Positions 43,449 through 52,910 of a stretch of DNA of 64,000 nucleotides are shown here, piece by piece. A program made the translations under genes and the position numbers. The notes below the pieces were generated by a model. It did not search any database and was not told the DNA's origin. It worked only from the letters and a program-made list of their open reading frames with translations. How positions within the stretch are numbered: position 1 is the stretch's first letter; each line of letters begins with the position of its first letter. The DNA is from Paenibacillus silvae (lineage in GTDB: Bacteria > Bacillota > Bacilli > Paenibacillales > Paenibacillaceae): contig NZ_BMFU01000002.1 of NCBI RefSeq assembly GCF_014639235.1, positions 700,361 through 764,360 on the forward strand, read 5' to 3'.

Positions 43449-45767
43449 TTATCCCCAGATTTCTTGTTTCCCTTTTAATGAAATCGAATGCTGTTCATGC
43501 TTAAAATCCAGCTCGATCTGTTGTGACAAATATGATACGGTAACGGTCGCAGCTGCACTTGAACGCAGCGTAGCTGAGATCAATTCTCCATCAAGCCATT
43601 CCATATCCACCTCAATTCCTCCACGTGCTCGCAGCCCCCGAACTGAGCCTTTGGGCCATGCACTTGGCAGAGCAGGAAGAAGGAGAATCTCGCCCGCATG
43701 ACTTTGCAGCAGCATCTCGGCAATACCTGCCGTCCCCCCAAAGTTACCGTCGATCTGAAACGGGGGGTGATCACAGAACAGATTAGGCAGCGTAGAAGAT
43801 CGCAGCAGCTCAACCACGTTATCGTGTGCCAGCTCACCCAACTCAAGTCTGGCCCACATATTGAGAATCCAGGCACGGCTCCAGCCCGTATGCCCTCCCC
43901 CATGCTGAAGTCTGCGATCCAGCGTAACCCGAGCCGCCTTCGACAGTTCAGGTGTTGTGCGCGGAGTAATCTGTGATCCCGGATGTAAGGCAAACAAGTG
44001 GGAGATATGCCGATGGCCTGGTTCAAGCTCCTCATAATCATTGCTCCACTCCTGAATCTGTCCGTGCTTCCCGATGTCAATGTCAGGAATACGCGATAAC
44101 GCTTCGCGTAATTGTATAACAAACGACTGATCCTGCTGCAAAATATGTGCGCTTTCTATACAACGGTTAAACAGCTCACGAATGATCTGGTTGTCCATCG
44201 ATGCCCCGTAACAAAGCGAACCAGACTCACCATTTTCTAATATGTAAATATTCTCTGGCGAGGATGATGGACATATGACAAGATTGTCCTCAGGGTCTTC
44301 CACGAGGAAATCCAGTATAAATTGGGCTGCCTCCTTCATTGTTTCATATGCTTGGGACAAGAAAGCTTTATCCCCGCTATATGCATAATGCTCCCACAGA
44401 TGCAAGGATAGCCATGCGCCACCCATCGTCCAGAAAGTAGATGTCAGGCATACGTCCTGCGGTGCAGGATCCGCCCATATATCTGAATTATGGTGCGCTA
44501 CAAAGCCCCTGCATCCGTACATCTGGCGTGCCGTTTCCCGCCCACGCACCTTCAATCTGTCGATAAAATCAAACAGCGGAATATGACATTCTGCCAAATT
44601 ACAGCTTTCCGCCAGCCAATAATTCATTTCAGTGTTGATGTTAATGGTATACTTGCTGTCCCACGCCGGGAGCATGTCCTTGTTCCATATACCTTGCAAA
44701 TTAGCAGGCAGTGAACCCGGACGGCTGCTGGAAATGAGCAGATAACGTCCAAACTGAAAATACAAGCTGACCAGTTCAGGATCATTAGCTCCGCTCTGAA
44801 GTCTCGCTAAACGCTGATTCATGGGCAGATGGATGTAATCCCGGTCTGTATCTCCACCTTCAAGACGCAGATTTACCCGTTTGAACAGAGCTTGATAATC
44901 CGCAATGTGATCTCCAAGCAGTTGCTCGTATGGCTTGGCAGCGGCTGCTTCTATTCTTCGCAGGCATTCTGTGACAAGCTCTTCCTTGGCATAGCGAAAA
45001 TCGGTGCAGGCTGCAATCAGCACAGTTGCCGAATCAGCATGACCAAGCGATATTTGACCACCCGAGTACCGAAGCTCTCCGCCTTTGTGTATTACCCGAA
45101 TGGCACAGCAGAAGCGAACCCCATCCTCGCCGCCGCTTCTTCCCCGGATGATCATATCGCCATTACTGCGCTGTTCAATTCGATCAAGCAGCGACTGGAA
45201 GCCAACCGGGTGTCTTAATGCACCGGATAACGGAGACCAGTTCAGCACGGAACCTCTCCCGAAAAGTGAGGTGAATGATATCTGGCCTGGCATACTGCCG
45301 CATAGGTGAACAGCCATGACCTGGTCGGGATAACTCGAAAAATAGCTGCGCGTAAACGTTACTTTTCCGGAAGTATACTGCATCTCAACGAGTCCTTGCT
45401 CCAGGTCAAGATGCCTCTGGTAATCCGTTATTTCCTCATTGCTATTATGCATAGCCATATAAAAATCACCAAGCGGCTCGTAATGACGCTGCCCGTCGGG
45501 TACACCCACCAGCGATGTGAGTGCAAGCTCTTCGGCCTGCTGAATCCGGCCCTGGAACAGAAGCTGCCGTATTTCGTCCAGAGAATTCAGCGCCCGCGGA
45601 TTGTTCCGTTCCATCGGCCCGCCATACCACAGGCTGTCTTCGTTAAGCTGAACTCTCTCCAGATGTGCTCTTCCGAAAATCATACCGCCTAGGGTTCCGT
45701 TTCCAATCGGAAATGCTTCCTCCCACTGCTGCGCCGCGTTATCAAACGAGATTTTATTCACGTTCAT
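43449..45767 (-). CDS. GH95 alpha-L-fucosidase/galactosidase-like enzyme
   Basis: About 772 residues without a signal peptide. The N-terminal beta domain begins NAAQQWEEAFPIGNGTLGGMIFG, the signature of glycoside hydrolase family 95. In the (alpha/alpha)6 barrel, TININTEMNYWLAE contains the paired Asn residues and CPSSSPENIY the catalytic Glu known from GH95 fucosidases; the C-terminal domain is also present (LRARGGIEVDMEW). GH95 inverting enzymes release alpha-L-fucose or alpha-L-galactose, both found in xyloglucan and corn xylan side chains. ATG at 45767 after GGAGG. It lies 164 bp downstream of the unassigned 665-residue gene and ends in a clear terminator. Confidence 0.88.
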   Translation of the reverse strand: MNVNKISFDNAAQQWEEAFPIGNGTLGGMIFGRAHLERVQLNEDSLWYGGPMERNNPRALNSLDEIRQLLFQGRIQQAEELALTSLVGVPDGQRHYEPLGDFYMAMHNSNEEITDYQRHLDLEQGLVEMQYTSGKVTFTRSYFSSYPDQVMAVHLCGSMPGQISFTSLFGRGSVLNWSPLSGALRHPVGFQSLLDRIEQRSNGDMIIRGRSGGEDGVRFCCAIRVIHKGGELRYSGGQISLGHADSATVLIAACTDFRYAKEELVTECLRRIEAAAAKPYEQLLGDHIADYQALFKRVNLRLEGGDTDRDYIHLPMNQRLARLQSGANDPELVSLYFQFGRYLLISSSRPGSLPANLQGIWNKDMLPAWDSKYTININTEMNYWLAESCNLAECHIPLFDFIDRLKVRGRETARQMYGCRGFVAHHNSDIWADPAPQDVCLTSTFWTMGGAWLSLHLWEHYAYSGDKAFLSQAYETMKEAAQFILDFLVEDPEDNLVICPSSSPENIYILENGESGSLCYGASMDNQIIRELFNRCIESAHILQQDQSFVIQLREALSRIPDIDIGKHGQIQEWSNDYEELEPGHRHISHLFALHPGSQITPRTTPELSKAARVTLDRRLQHGGGHTGWSRAWILNMWARLELGELAHDNVVELLRSSTLPNLFCDHPPFQIDGNFGGTAGIAEMLLQSHAGEILLLPALPSAWPKGSVRGLRARGGIEVDMEWLDGELISATLRSSAAATVTVSYLSQQIELDFKHEQHSISLKGKQEIWG

Positions 45768-45931
45768 CCTGCACCTCCAATAAAAATGCTCGGTCTGCTA
45801 CAACACCAAAGGTAGGCTGCGTAGTCTATTTATTCAGTTTACCTTCTTCACAAGCTTGACTGAATGTAGAAAACTAACCTAGAGCTTCACAATATTAACC
45901 CCGTCTCGAGAATTGCCGCATAATAACGCAT

Positions 45932-47929
45932 TTACTTTATTTTACTTTCTGTACGGATATGATCCCAATAATCACCAACCAGCCCTTCGATAATCGAACT
46001 GCTTGCCCAAGGCATAAGACAGAACCAGGTGCTGGACGGTGTTCCATCGGCATAAGTTTCTGTAACGAGTCCTTGCGAGTGACAGAAGCGCTCAGACATC
46101 CATCCCTTTTTGCCATAACCGAATTCACCATCATAACGATTGTAGGTCTGGCAGCCCCAAGCCACGGTGTCCTTCATGCGCTGACGGATATAATCATCCT
46201 CACGATGTTGAATATAATATAAAAGCTCATCAATCAGATTGCTGGACATCGGATGAATGTGCGGGTTAGCTACAGAAGTCACGCTGCCCCCAGAGCTAGA
46301 CCAGTTCAATGTGCTTAGTGGCGGTATGTTTACAGGTGAGTTGTAACAAAATTTGAAGGTGAACTCATAGCAGATTGCATCTCTCATGTGATGAAGGAAG
46401 ATCTCTTCACCCGAAAGAGCATGCAAAAATCGCAACGCTTTGATATAAGCAAGTATGCCTTCGGAATCCACTGCCTTGTCTGCATCAAGCGGAGCACCAT
46501 AACATTCCATTTGTTTCACATACATATTGTAATAATGTGTTTCACTGCGCCTCATTTCCTCTAAAGAAGACAGATCGCGAGTTAACCAGCTGTAATAGGC
46601 TTTTGCCGCAAGACACCATGCTCCGCTAAAGGCGTCGTATTCCAGGCCTGCACCTGTGCGCTCGGACAGAATTGTCGGATACTCTCCATCCGCATTTTTG
46701 TTGAGTTCCAGACGATCAAGCACTCTCTTGACATAAGCGAGCCAATCATCATGCTGAATATGGCGTATGCGAAGCTCATAGTCATAACATTTGAGAATAT
46801 AAAACATGGCTTGCCCGACAAGATATGCAGAATGCCCTGGTGTACGCATTCCATCAAACCACCATCCTTTAATGCTCCAGTTCCCATCCTGATACGCATC
46901 GTAAGGCAATCCTGACTTTGAATTCAACGCATTCTCTATAATATTGGTTAGGCAAGACAGAGCCTGCTGACGCATACGTTCATCGTTCTGACGCAGTGCC
47001 GCGAGCAGCATGGGAGCCGCAATCGTCAAGCCGTTAGTCCAGCTGATCGAGATGATCTTGTTATACCGATATGCTCCGCTCTCCACATCCTCATATACAA
47101 ATGTAGAATAATGCCGATCTTCCGGAAGCCAAGCGTAATCCCGAATAGCGCCTGATAAGTCGGATACAGCTGTGCTGATGCTGCTTCCTTGCCGCGGATG
47201 CTCATGGTACTTATGATAGATCGACTCAATGGCCGCATTAATGCCTAGTGGTGAGGGGGACTCATAATCATAGAGTTCAAGTGTGAATTCCACCGACTCC
47301 CCTGCTTCCAGCTCGAATACGTTCTCTGACATAGACGAGCGCTCATGCACAAGCCTTGATTTGATGAACAGCAGCGGCGCATTCTCATACCCTAAGGTGT
47401 ATCCCACTGTTCCTTTTTCAATTGAACATGTAAAGCCCCCATACTGCAAAAAATCTCCTTGGCACCCCGGATACCAGGGCTGCTTCCATCCACTGTTCTC
47501 GCTTTGAATCCAATATGGACTCGCGCTAAGTCCGACAATGCGTTCTGTATCATACACAAGCGCTATCGGGTGAGACAAGCGATCACTTCGGACCATCCAC
47601 CAGGGAGATGACGGACGAGAAGGTTTTCCTTCACGAAGTCTCGGATATTCGTTAGGCACATTCTGCGGTGCTTCTCCCCGGTTAAGTCCATACATAAAAG
47701 CAGGCAGGAAAAATCTTGGCCGCTGTTTCTTAAAAGGAAGCTCGATATGAATGACCCCGCCCCATCCCTGACTGTTTTCATTTTTAATCCTAATCTGTGC
47801 CTGTCGGGGATCTTCCGCACTTCCCGTACCATCAGTCATCGTCACTTCGGCATGAAGTCCATGTGTACTTAAACATGTATACTCTGTTCCGGCTTGTTCT
47901 CTGCTGCGTGCAGTAAAGATCAGTTCCAT
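45932..47929 (-). CDS. Unassigned (alpha/alpha)-barrel-like protein, candidate glycoside hydrolase
   Basis: About 665 residues, no signal peptide. I do not recognise a named family. Residues about 1-240 look beta-rich (WGGVIHIELPF, SPWWMVRSDRLSHPIALVYD, GYTLGYENAPLLF); residues about 250-660 are helical with repeating aromatic and acidic spots (ISISWTNGLTIAAPML, DGNWSIKGWWFDGMRTPGHSAYLVGQAMFY, GAGLEYDAFSGAWCLAAKAYYSW). This beta-sandwich plus helical-barrel plan occurs in several glycosidase and lyase families. ATG at 47929 with GGGAGG five bases upstream. It faces an AraC regulator across a promoter with a cre-like box, and GH95 follows, so a role in glycan breakdown is likely. The reaction is unknown. 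Confidence 0.75.
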   Translation of the reverse strand: MELIFTARSREQAGTEYTCLSTHGLHAEVTMTDGTGSAEDPRQAQIRIKNENSQGWGGVIHIELPFKKQRPRFFLPAFMYGLNRGEAPQNVPNEYPRLREGKPSRPSSPWWMVRSDRLSHPIALVYDTERIVGLSASPYWIQSENSGWKQPWYPGCQGDFLQYGGFTCSIEKGTVGYTLGYENAPLLFIKSRLVHERSSMSENVFELEAGESVEFTLELYDYESPSPLGINAAIESIYHKYHEHPRQGSSISTAVSDLSGAIRDYAWLPEDRHYSTFVYEDVESGAYRYNKIISISWTNGLTIAAPMLLAALRQNDERMRQQALSCLTNIIENALNSKSGLPYDAYQDGNWSIKGWWFDGMRTPGHSAYLVGQAMFYILKCYDYELRIRHIQHDDWLAYVKRVLDRLELNKNADGEYPTILSERTGAGLEYDAFSGAWCLAAKAYYSWLTRDLSSLEEMRRSETHYYNMYVKQMECYGAPLDADKAVDSEGILAYIKALRFLHALSGEEIFLHHMRDAICYEFTFKFCYNSPVNIPPLSTLNWSSSGGSVTSVANPHIHPMSSNLIDELLYYIQHREDDYIRQRMKDTVAWGCQTYNRYDGEFGYGKKGWMSERFCHSQGLVTETYADGTPSSTWFCLMPWASSSIIEGLVGDYWDHIRTESKIK

Positions 47930-47961
47930 ACAATCCTCCCGTTCTGTTTTTCTTAACACCA

Positions 47962-47975
47962 CGAAAACGCTTGCA
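47962..47975 (-). promoter_or_regulatory. cre-like CcpA box
   Basis: Minus strand TGCAAGCGTTTTCG preceded by A; two deviations from the cre consensus (position 3 and the last base). It sits 33-46 bp upstream of the 665-residue gene start. Confidence 0.5.
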
Positions 47976-48033
47976 TATTTTAATATAAGATGCTAGGATG
48001 GTACCATTTTATAAGTTCAGGTTTGCCATTTCT

Positions 48034-48063
48034 TTGCTTGGATTGTGTTATTTATTGCGCCAA
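48034..48063 (+). promoter_or_regulatory. Candidate AraC operator: 21-bp spaced repeat
   Basis: TTGCT at 48034-48038 and TTGCG at 48055-48059 are 21 bp apart, the latter within TTTATTGCGCCAAA. The element and the bases up to the ribosome site are close to the region upstream of the paralogous regulator at 31749. Confidence 0.45.
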
Positions 48064-48085
48064 ACGATAAGGAGGCCTACGTGAT

Positions 48086-48943
48086 ATGGATGAAACACTG
48101 GATTATCTGTATGATCCTATTCACACGGATCTGCTCTATCTGCATCGTATTACAACCTACAATATGGGAACGTTTTATCATCGGCATAACGGGTGTGAGC
48201 TATATATTTTCTTGCGGGGCCATGTAAATTTTTACGTGGAAAACAAGTGTTATTCCCTTCAACGCGGTGATCTCATTGTGCTAAATCCTGAAGAAATGCA
48301 TCGTTCCTTTGCACTGGACATCAATGAATATGAACGAATTACAATCAATCTGCAAAAGTCATACCTAGATCGGTTATCCACACCCTCTACCAATCTCTCA
48401 TCCTGTTTCGTCCATCGTTCGAAAGGTAAAGGGAATATTGTTCATCTGGAGGAACAGGAACTGGAGCTTTTTCTTTCAATAACAACACAATTAGAGGAAA
48501 ACTTGACAAGCTCTAGCTATGGTTCAGATGTAATGAGAAATACGCTGGTTTCCAGGCTGCTACTCATGACCAATCTGGCTTTCCAGCACACATCGTATGT
48601 CCCCACTGACATTATGCCTGAACTGGTTCGGAAGACGCTGGACTATATTGATGCCCACCTGACAGAACCCTTTTCACTTCAGTGCTTGTCAGATCAACTT
48701 TTTACCAACAGCAGCTATATTAGTCGGCAATTCAAAAAACATACCGGACTCACCATTCGAAACTATTTGCTCTCACGCCGCATTGAGCTTGCTAAAGTTT
48801 GCTTGTCTGATGGCATGAGTATTACCGAGACGTGTTATCAGTCCGGCTTCGGTGATTATGCCAACTTTATTCGCAGCTTCACCAAACGGGTCGGGATTTC
48901 ACCAGGAAAGTTTGCCCGCAACCCTATCCATACAAATGACTAG
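48086..48943 (+). CDS. AraC-family regulator with cupin sensor domain (paralog of 31749)
   Basis: A 285-residue one-component regulator: cupin (HRHNGCELYIFLRG, GDLIVLNPEEMHR) followed by the AraC domain (FSLQCLSDQLFTNSSYISRQF, SITETCYQSGFGDYANFIRSF). The two regulators share nearly the same order of conserved blocks throughout, including an SCFxHR segment in the middle, and so arose by duplication. ATG at 48086 after GGAGG, ten bases apart. Divergent from the 665-residue gene and GH95, which it probably controls. Confidence 0.9.
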   Translation: MDETLDYLYDPIHTDLLYLHRITTYNMGTFYHRHNGCELYIFLRGHVNFYVENKCYSLQRGDLIVLNPEEMHRSFALDINEYERITINLQKSYLDRLSTPSTNLSSCFVHRSKGKGNIVHLEEQELELFLSITTQLEENLTSSSYGSDVMRNTLVSRLLLMTNLAFQHTSYVPTDIMPELVRKTLDYIDAHLTEPFSLQCLSDQLFTNSSYISRQFKKHTGLTIRNYLLSRRIELAKVCLSDGMSITETCYQSGFGDYANFIRSFTKRVGISPGKFARNPIHTND

Positions 48944-49033
48944 GCATCTCGGTTCTCGCTATTTTTATTGTTAATTTATCGCTATGTAAATACTCTGTTA
49001 TCATGGTCTGTTATCATGGATTGGAGGACCTTC

Positions 49034-49915
49034 ATGGATATTTCAAAAGCTACATACGGCTTTCGATTTGCAGATGATCATGAGCTTGCTCTATGCAAAC
49101 TGTATGCTGCGGGGGCTGATATCATCACGGATTCTTCATATTATTGGGACGGGCTGGAGCGCACGGATGGCCCACTTCTTTTATTTCAATATACGTTTTC
49201 AGGTGAAGGCATCTTTGAAAATAACAGCAAAACATATCGCGTCAGATCCGGACAAGCTTTTCTTGCAGAAATTCCTGGACCTCATCGATATTACTATCCT
49301 GTGGATGCCACTGAACCATGGCAATTCATTTTCCTGTTATTTCGGCCCGATCTCATCTCCGCTCACTGGAGGAAGTTTAAACGCGAGGCCGGTGAAGTGC
49401 CTTCTCTACACATGGACTCTGCACCTGTTCGCCTGCTGCGCATGATTGTAACCGATGCTGCAGCAGGACGAATTACGGACCCGTTCATCGCTTCCTCCAG
49501 TGTATATCAATTCATGACCGAGTTGGTTCGTCTGCAGACGACAACACGTCATAATCGTGAGAATTGGTCTGAGCATATTCGGCAGGCAGCGGCTTACATC
49601 GAGAATGATTATGCCAGCATGATCAGTATGGATCAGCTCGCAGAGCGGGTTTCCCTGTCCAAATATCATCTCATTCGCAGGTTTTCCGCAAGTACCGGGA
49701 TGACTCCAGGTGTGTATCTTACGCGTGTACGTATCGAAAAAGCGATGGAATTGCTGCGGGGCACTACACTCAGCATTGAACAGATTGCATCACGGATTGG
49801 ATATTCCAGCGGAAGTTATTTTATTAAAGCTTTTCGAGGATTAACAGGACTTACGCCTGGAGATTTTCGAAGCGGCGGCGAGAGTCTGGTCTATCGCAGG
49901 CTGTTTTTTGACTGA
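49034..49915 (+). CDS. AraC-family regulator of the GH27 gene
   Basis: About 293 residues. An N-terminal AraC-binding cupin (LLLFQYTFSGEGIF, QAFLAEIPGPHRYYYP) precedes the AraC domain (ISMDQLAERVSLSKYHLIRRF, IEQIASRIGYSSGSYFIKAF). Start: ATG at 49034 with GGAGG six bases upstream; the frame extends to 48968 without a ribosome site. Its stop is 116 bp before the GH27 gene in the same direction, so it probably regulates and may be cotranscribed with it. It is not closely similar to the regulators at 31749 and 48086. Confidence 0.88.
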   Translation: MDISKATYGFRFADDHELALCKLYAAGADIITDSSYYWDGLERTDGPLLLFQYTFSGEGIFENNSKTYRVRSGQAFLAEIPGPHRYYYPVDATEPWQFIFLLFRPDLISAHWRKFKREAGEVPSLHMDSAPVRLLRMIVTDAAAGRITDPFIASSSVYQFMTELVRLQTTTRHNRENWSEHIRQAAAYIENDYASMISMDQLAERVSLSKYHLIRRFSASTGMTPGVYLTRVRIEKAMELLRGTTLSIEQIASRIGYSSGSYFIKAFRGLTGLTPGDFRSGGESLVYRRLFFD

Positions 49916-50031
49916 CCGCAATATATTGCTATTGAAGGCTCAACATTACTGTAGATAATTATATTTCTCTTGATTAAGATGAAGGTATTCAGAGCAATAA
50001 TTTTAATCCGTTGAGACAAAGGAGCATACAC

Positions 50032-51321
50032 ATGAACCATACTCATGCGGCACCAACACCCCCTCTTGGCTGGAACAGCTGGGACTGCTACGGCGCTGCC
50101 GTAACGGAAGCCGAGATTCGCGGTAATGCAGATTACATGGCTGAACATCTCAAGGAATATGGCTGGCAATATATCACCGTAGACATTCAGTGGTATGAAC
50201 CTTTGGCGCATTCTTCTCTATATCGCCCCTTTGTGCCGCTGATTATGGATGAATACTCTCGTCTGATGCCAGCCGAGAACCGTTTCCCTTCCGCAGTCGG
50301 CGGACTGGGCTTCAAACCGCTGGCTGACTACGTCCACAGCCTTGGGCTCAAATTCGGGATTCATATTATGCGCGGTATTCCCCGGCAAGCTGTTCATGCA
50401 GGTACGGCTCTTCTAGGAACCGAGGCCACTGCTCGTGATATCGCTCACACCAATTCCATCTGTCCGTGGAATACGGATATGTATGGCGTGGATCACAACA
50501 AAGAAGGCGCACAGGCCTATTATGATTCATTGTTTGAATTATACGCCTCATGGGGCGTGGATCTGGTAAAGGTGGACGATATTGCCGCTTCCAGATTATA
50601 CGACACGCATCAGCCTGAGATTGAGATGATCGCAACAGCTATACAGCGTGCCGGACGGCCTATGGTGCTCAGCCTTTCTCCTGGTCCTGCTCCGGTAGAA
50701 TATGCAGCATTTTTTGCAGAACAGGCCAATATGTGGCGGGTTACGGACGATTTCTGGGATCGTTGGCCCCTGCTGCTTGATATGTTCGACCGCTGCCGTA
50801 CATGGCAGGGTGTTCCGAAGGAGGGATGCTGGCCGGATTGTGATATGCTGCCTCTGGGACACATCGGTATTCGTTCTGTAGATGGAGGCGGTGCTGACCG
50901 CTGGACCAGATTCACCCCGGACGAGCAGTTAACGATGATGTCACTGTGGAGCATCTTCCGTTCTCCTCTCATCTTTGGCGGTGAACTGCGGGATAACGAT
51001 GACTGGACACTGTCTCTGCTGACGAATCGCGAGGTACTGCGGATGCATCGTGAAAGTCATGGTGCCAGGGAAGCACTGCGGCAGGGCGATCTGATTGTGT
51101 GGACCGCTGAACATGCGGATGGTTCTACTTACGTCGCTGTGTTTAATGTAGGTGAGCAGCATGTGCTCCCGGTGGAAATTGACCTGAAAACGGTCGGTTT
51201 GTCTGCTTCCGTTGTAAGAAAAGGAACAGAACTATGGAGCGGCGATGCTGCCAAAGTCGATGGGGACATTTTACACGCCGATGTGCCGTCACATGGTGTG
51301 CGATTGTACCTTTTAGCCTGA
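50032..51321 (+). CDS. GH27 family alpha-galactosidase-like enzyme
   Basis: About 429 residues, no signal peptide. The TIM barrel starts with PPLGWNSWDCYG; the nucleophile Asp is in LVKVDDI and the acid/base Asp in WRVTDDFWD, the standard GH27 pattern. A small C-terminal beta domain follows from about residue 345. The segment YITVDIQWYEP differs from the eukaryotic-type consensus and places it in a bacterial subgroup where activities other than alpha-galactosidase, such as beta-L-arabinopyranosidase, occur. ATG at 50032 after AAGGAG. Ends in a strong terminator. Confidence 0.88.
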   Translation: MNHTHAAPTPPLGWNSWDCYGAAVTEAEIRGNADYMAEHLKEYGWQYITVDIQWYEPLAHSSLYRPFVPLIMDEYSRLMPAENRFPSAVGGLGFKPLADYVHSLGLKFGIHIMRGIPRQAVHAGTALLGTEATARDIAHTNSICPWNTDMYGVDHNKEGAQAYYDSLFELYASWGVDLVKVDDIAASRLYDTHQPEIEMIATAIQRAGRPMVLSLSPGPAPVEYAAFFAEQANMWRVTDDFWDRWPLLLDMFDRCRTWQGVPKEGCWPDCDMLPLGHIGIRSVDGGGADRWTRFTPDEQLTMMSLWSIFRSPLIFGGELRDNDDWTLSLLTNREVLRMHRESHGAREALRQGDLIVWTAEHADGSTYVAVFNVGEQHVLPVEIDLKTVGLSASVVRKGTELWSGDAAKVDGDILHADVPSHGVRLYLLA

Positions 51322-51331
51322 GATTTTCATG

Positions 51332-51367
51332 AAGAAGAGGCCTGTCGTTTGTGACAGACCTCTTCTT
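51332..51367. terminator. Bidirectional terminator
   Basis: Stem AAGAAGAGGCCTGTC paired with GACAGACCTCTTCTT (one bulge), with T-runs usable from both sides. Located between GH27 and the convergent MFS gene. Confidence 0.88.
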
Positions 51368-51417
51368 TCGTTATTTCATTTTTAAATTGTAAACGGCCTG
51401 CACATCCAGAACTTTCA

Positions 51418-52830
51418 TCAGATCCATGTAGATGATTGCTTCATTGATCCTTGGGATTTACGATCAAAGTACCAGCGATACAGAAACGTCATCACCCCAA
51501 CCAACATGGCAAGCAAAATAAAGAGGTTACTATATACAAATGCAGAGGACAGGCTGATAAAAGGATTGATATGAAACTGCTGTGCTCCACTGTCGATAAC
51601 CTTGCCAAGAACTGTTGTAGATACCGAAGCTGCGATGAAATTAAACATGGATAACAGACCCATGCCAATGCCCACCTGTTCCTTGGAAAGTGTCTGTGCA
51701 ATCGTATTAGACAACGCAATTTGCATATACGATTGACCAAGGACCGCTAAGACTAGAAAAGATGAAACGAAAATCAATGACACACCGCCAGCAAGCGATA
51801 GACTTATGAAACCGATAACGAGCATCGTTGAGGCTGTATACATCAAATAAGCATTTCCTTTCTTGTCAGCTAACGTTCCACCGCGCCTTCCCAGTAATGC
51901 TGCGATTAAAGCGGATGGCAGCATAATCAAACCTGTCAGAGCTGGATAAGCATCATACACATTGGTTAATAACTGAGGGATGATAAATGGAATGCTGAAT
52001 CCGCAGGCTACCAACAGAAACGAAATAAACATTCCCCATGTGTAGGATCGATTACGAAATACAGCTGGCTGAACAAACGGTGATGCGGCACGAAGAATAC
52101 GAAGGATAAACAATGCTAACGCTACAATACCCAAAAGCAAGTACCCCAAATTCAACTTGGTTAGTGCGAGAAGTATAGCTCCAATGCTTACTGCAAGCAG
52201 CATCCCGCCGATGTAATCCATCTTTTCATAGACTCCCTTCTCATCATTCAAATACCTTCGATAAAAAGGCAAAGTCAACAGGGAAAGCAGCGGAATTGCA
52301 AATAGAAACTTCCAGTTCAGAGCACTAGAGACTAATCCGGCAACGATGGGGCCTAAAGCAGATCCCAGAGCAATTCCGATCGCAGAGGTACCTAGTGCTT
52401 GACCACGCTTGTTTGGGGGAAAATAGCGAACGGGTATGATCATGGCAAGTGCTGGAATGACTGCAGCACCAGCTGCCTGAATCAGGCGTGCCAAAATAAT
52501 CATGAAGTAGGAAGTAGACAGAATTCCTATCACGGACCCGGCAGCCAACAATAAGAGCCCAAATGTGATTAAATGTTTAATGCTGTATCGATCTGTTAGC
52601 TTCCCGTAAGTGACTGTACCAACGGCGTATACAATTAAATATCCGGTAACGATCCAGCTTGTCTCGGAAGCTGACCGTTCGAATTGATCCCCAATGACGG
52701 GTAAAACCACATTAAACATCATTCCGTTCATTACAGAGATGATCAATGTGAAGACAAGCACACGAAGTAGTGCCGTTTCTTTACCGGTTGAAGGTGTATC
52801 CTGGAGCTCTAAACTCTCTGTGTTCTTCAT
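51418..52830 (-). CDS. MFS drug efflux transporter, DHA2 (14-TM) type
   Basis: About 470 residues with some 14 hydrophobic helices. Motif A is seen as GKLTDRYSIKHLI between helices 2 and 3, and motif C region as AIGIALGSALGPIVAGLV, both typical of proton-driven antiporters. Relatives export cationic drugs and dyes. Start at ATG 52830, preceded by AAGAGG; ATG at 52848 has no ribosome site. The gene lies 80 bp downstream of the tetR stop, with its own promoter carrying a palindrome like that in front of tetR. Confidence 0.88.
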   Translation of the reverse strand: MKNTESLELQDTPSTGKETALLRVLVFTLIISVMNGMMFNVVLPVIGDQFERSASETSWIVTGYLIVYAVGTVTYGKLTDRYSIKHLITFGLLLLAAGSVIGILSTSYFMIILARLIQAAGAAVIPALAMIIPVRYFPPNKRGQALGTSAIGIALGSALGPIVAGLVSSALNWKFLFAIPLLSLLTLPFYRRYLNDEKGVYEKMDYIGGMLLAVSIGAILLALTKLNLGYLLLGIVALALFILRILRAASPFVQPAVFRNRSYTWGMFISFLLVACGFSIPFIIPQLLTNVYDAYPALTGLIMLPSALIAALLGRRGGTLADKKGNAYLMYTASTMLVIGFISLSLAGGVSLIFVSSFLVLAVLGQSYMQIALSNTIAQTLSKEQVGIGMGLLSMFNFIAASVSTTVLGKVIDSGAQQFHINPFISLSSAFVYSNLFILLAMLVGVMTFLYRWYFDRKSQGSMKQSSTWI

Positions 52831-52875
52831 CTTTTTCCTCTTTTCCATGCGTTATTTAAAATATAAAGAAATGAC

Positions 52876-52893
52876 TGTCAGTACTTACTAACA
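52876..52893. promoter_or_regulatory. TetR operator in front of the MFS gene
   Basis: Palindrome TGTCAGTACTTACTAACA, symmetric in 14 of 18 positions (TGTnAGTAnnTACTnACA). It aligns with the palindrome in front of tetR with identical spacing. Confidence 0.6.
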
Positions 52894-52910
52894 CAATATA
52901 GATTAAAAAA

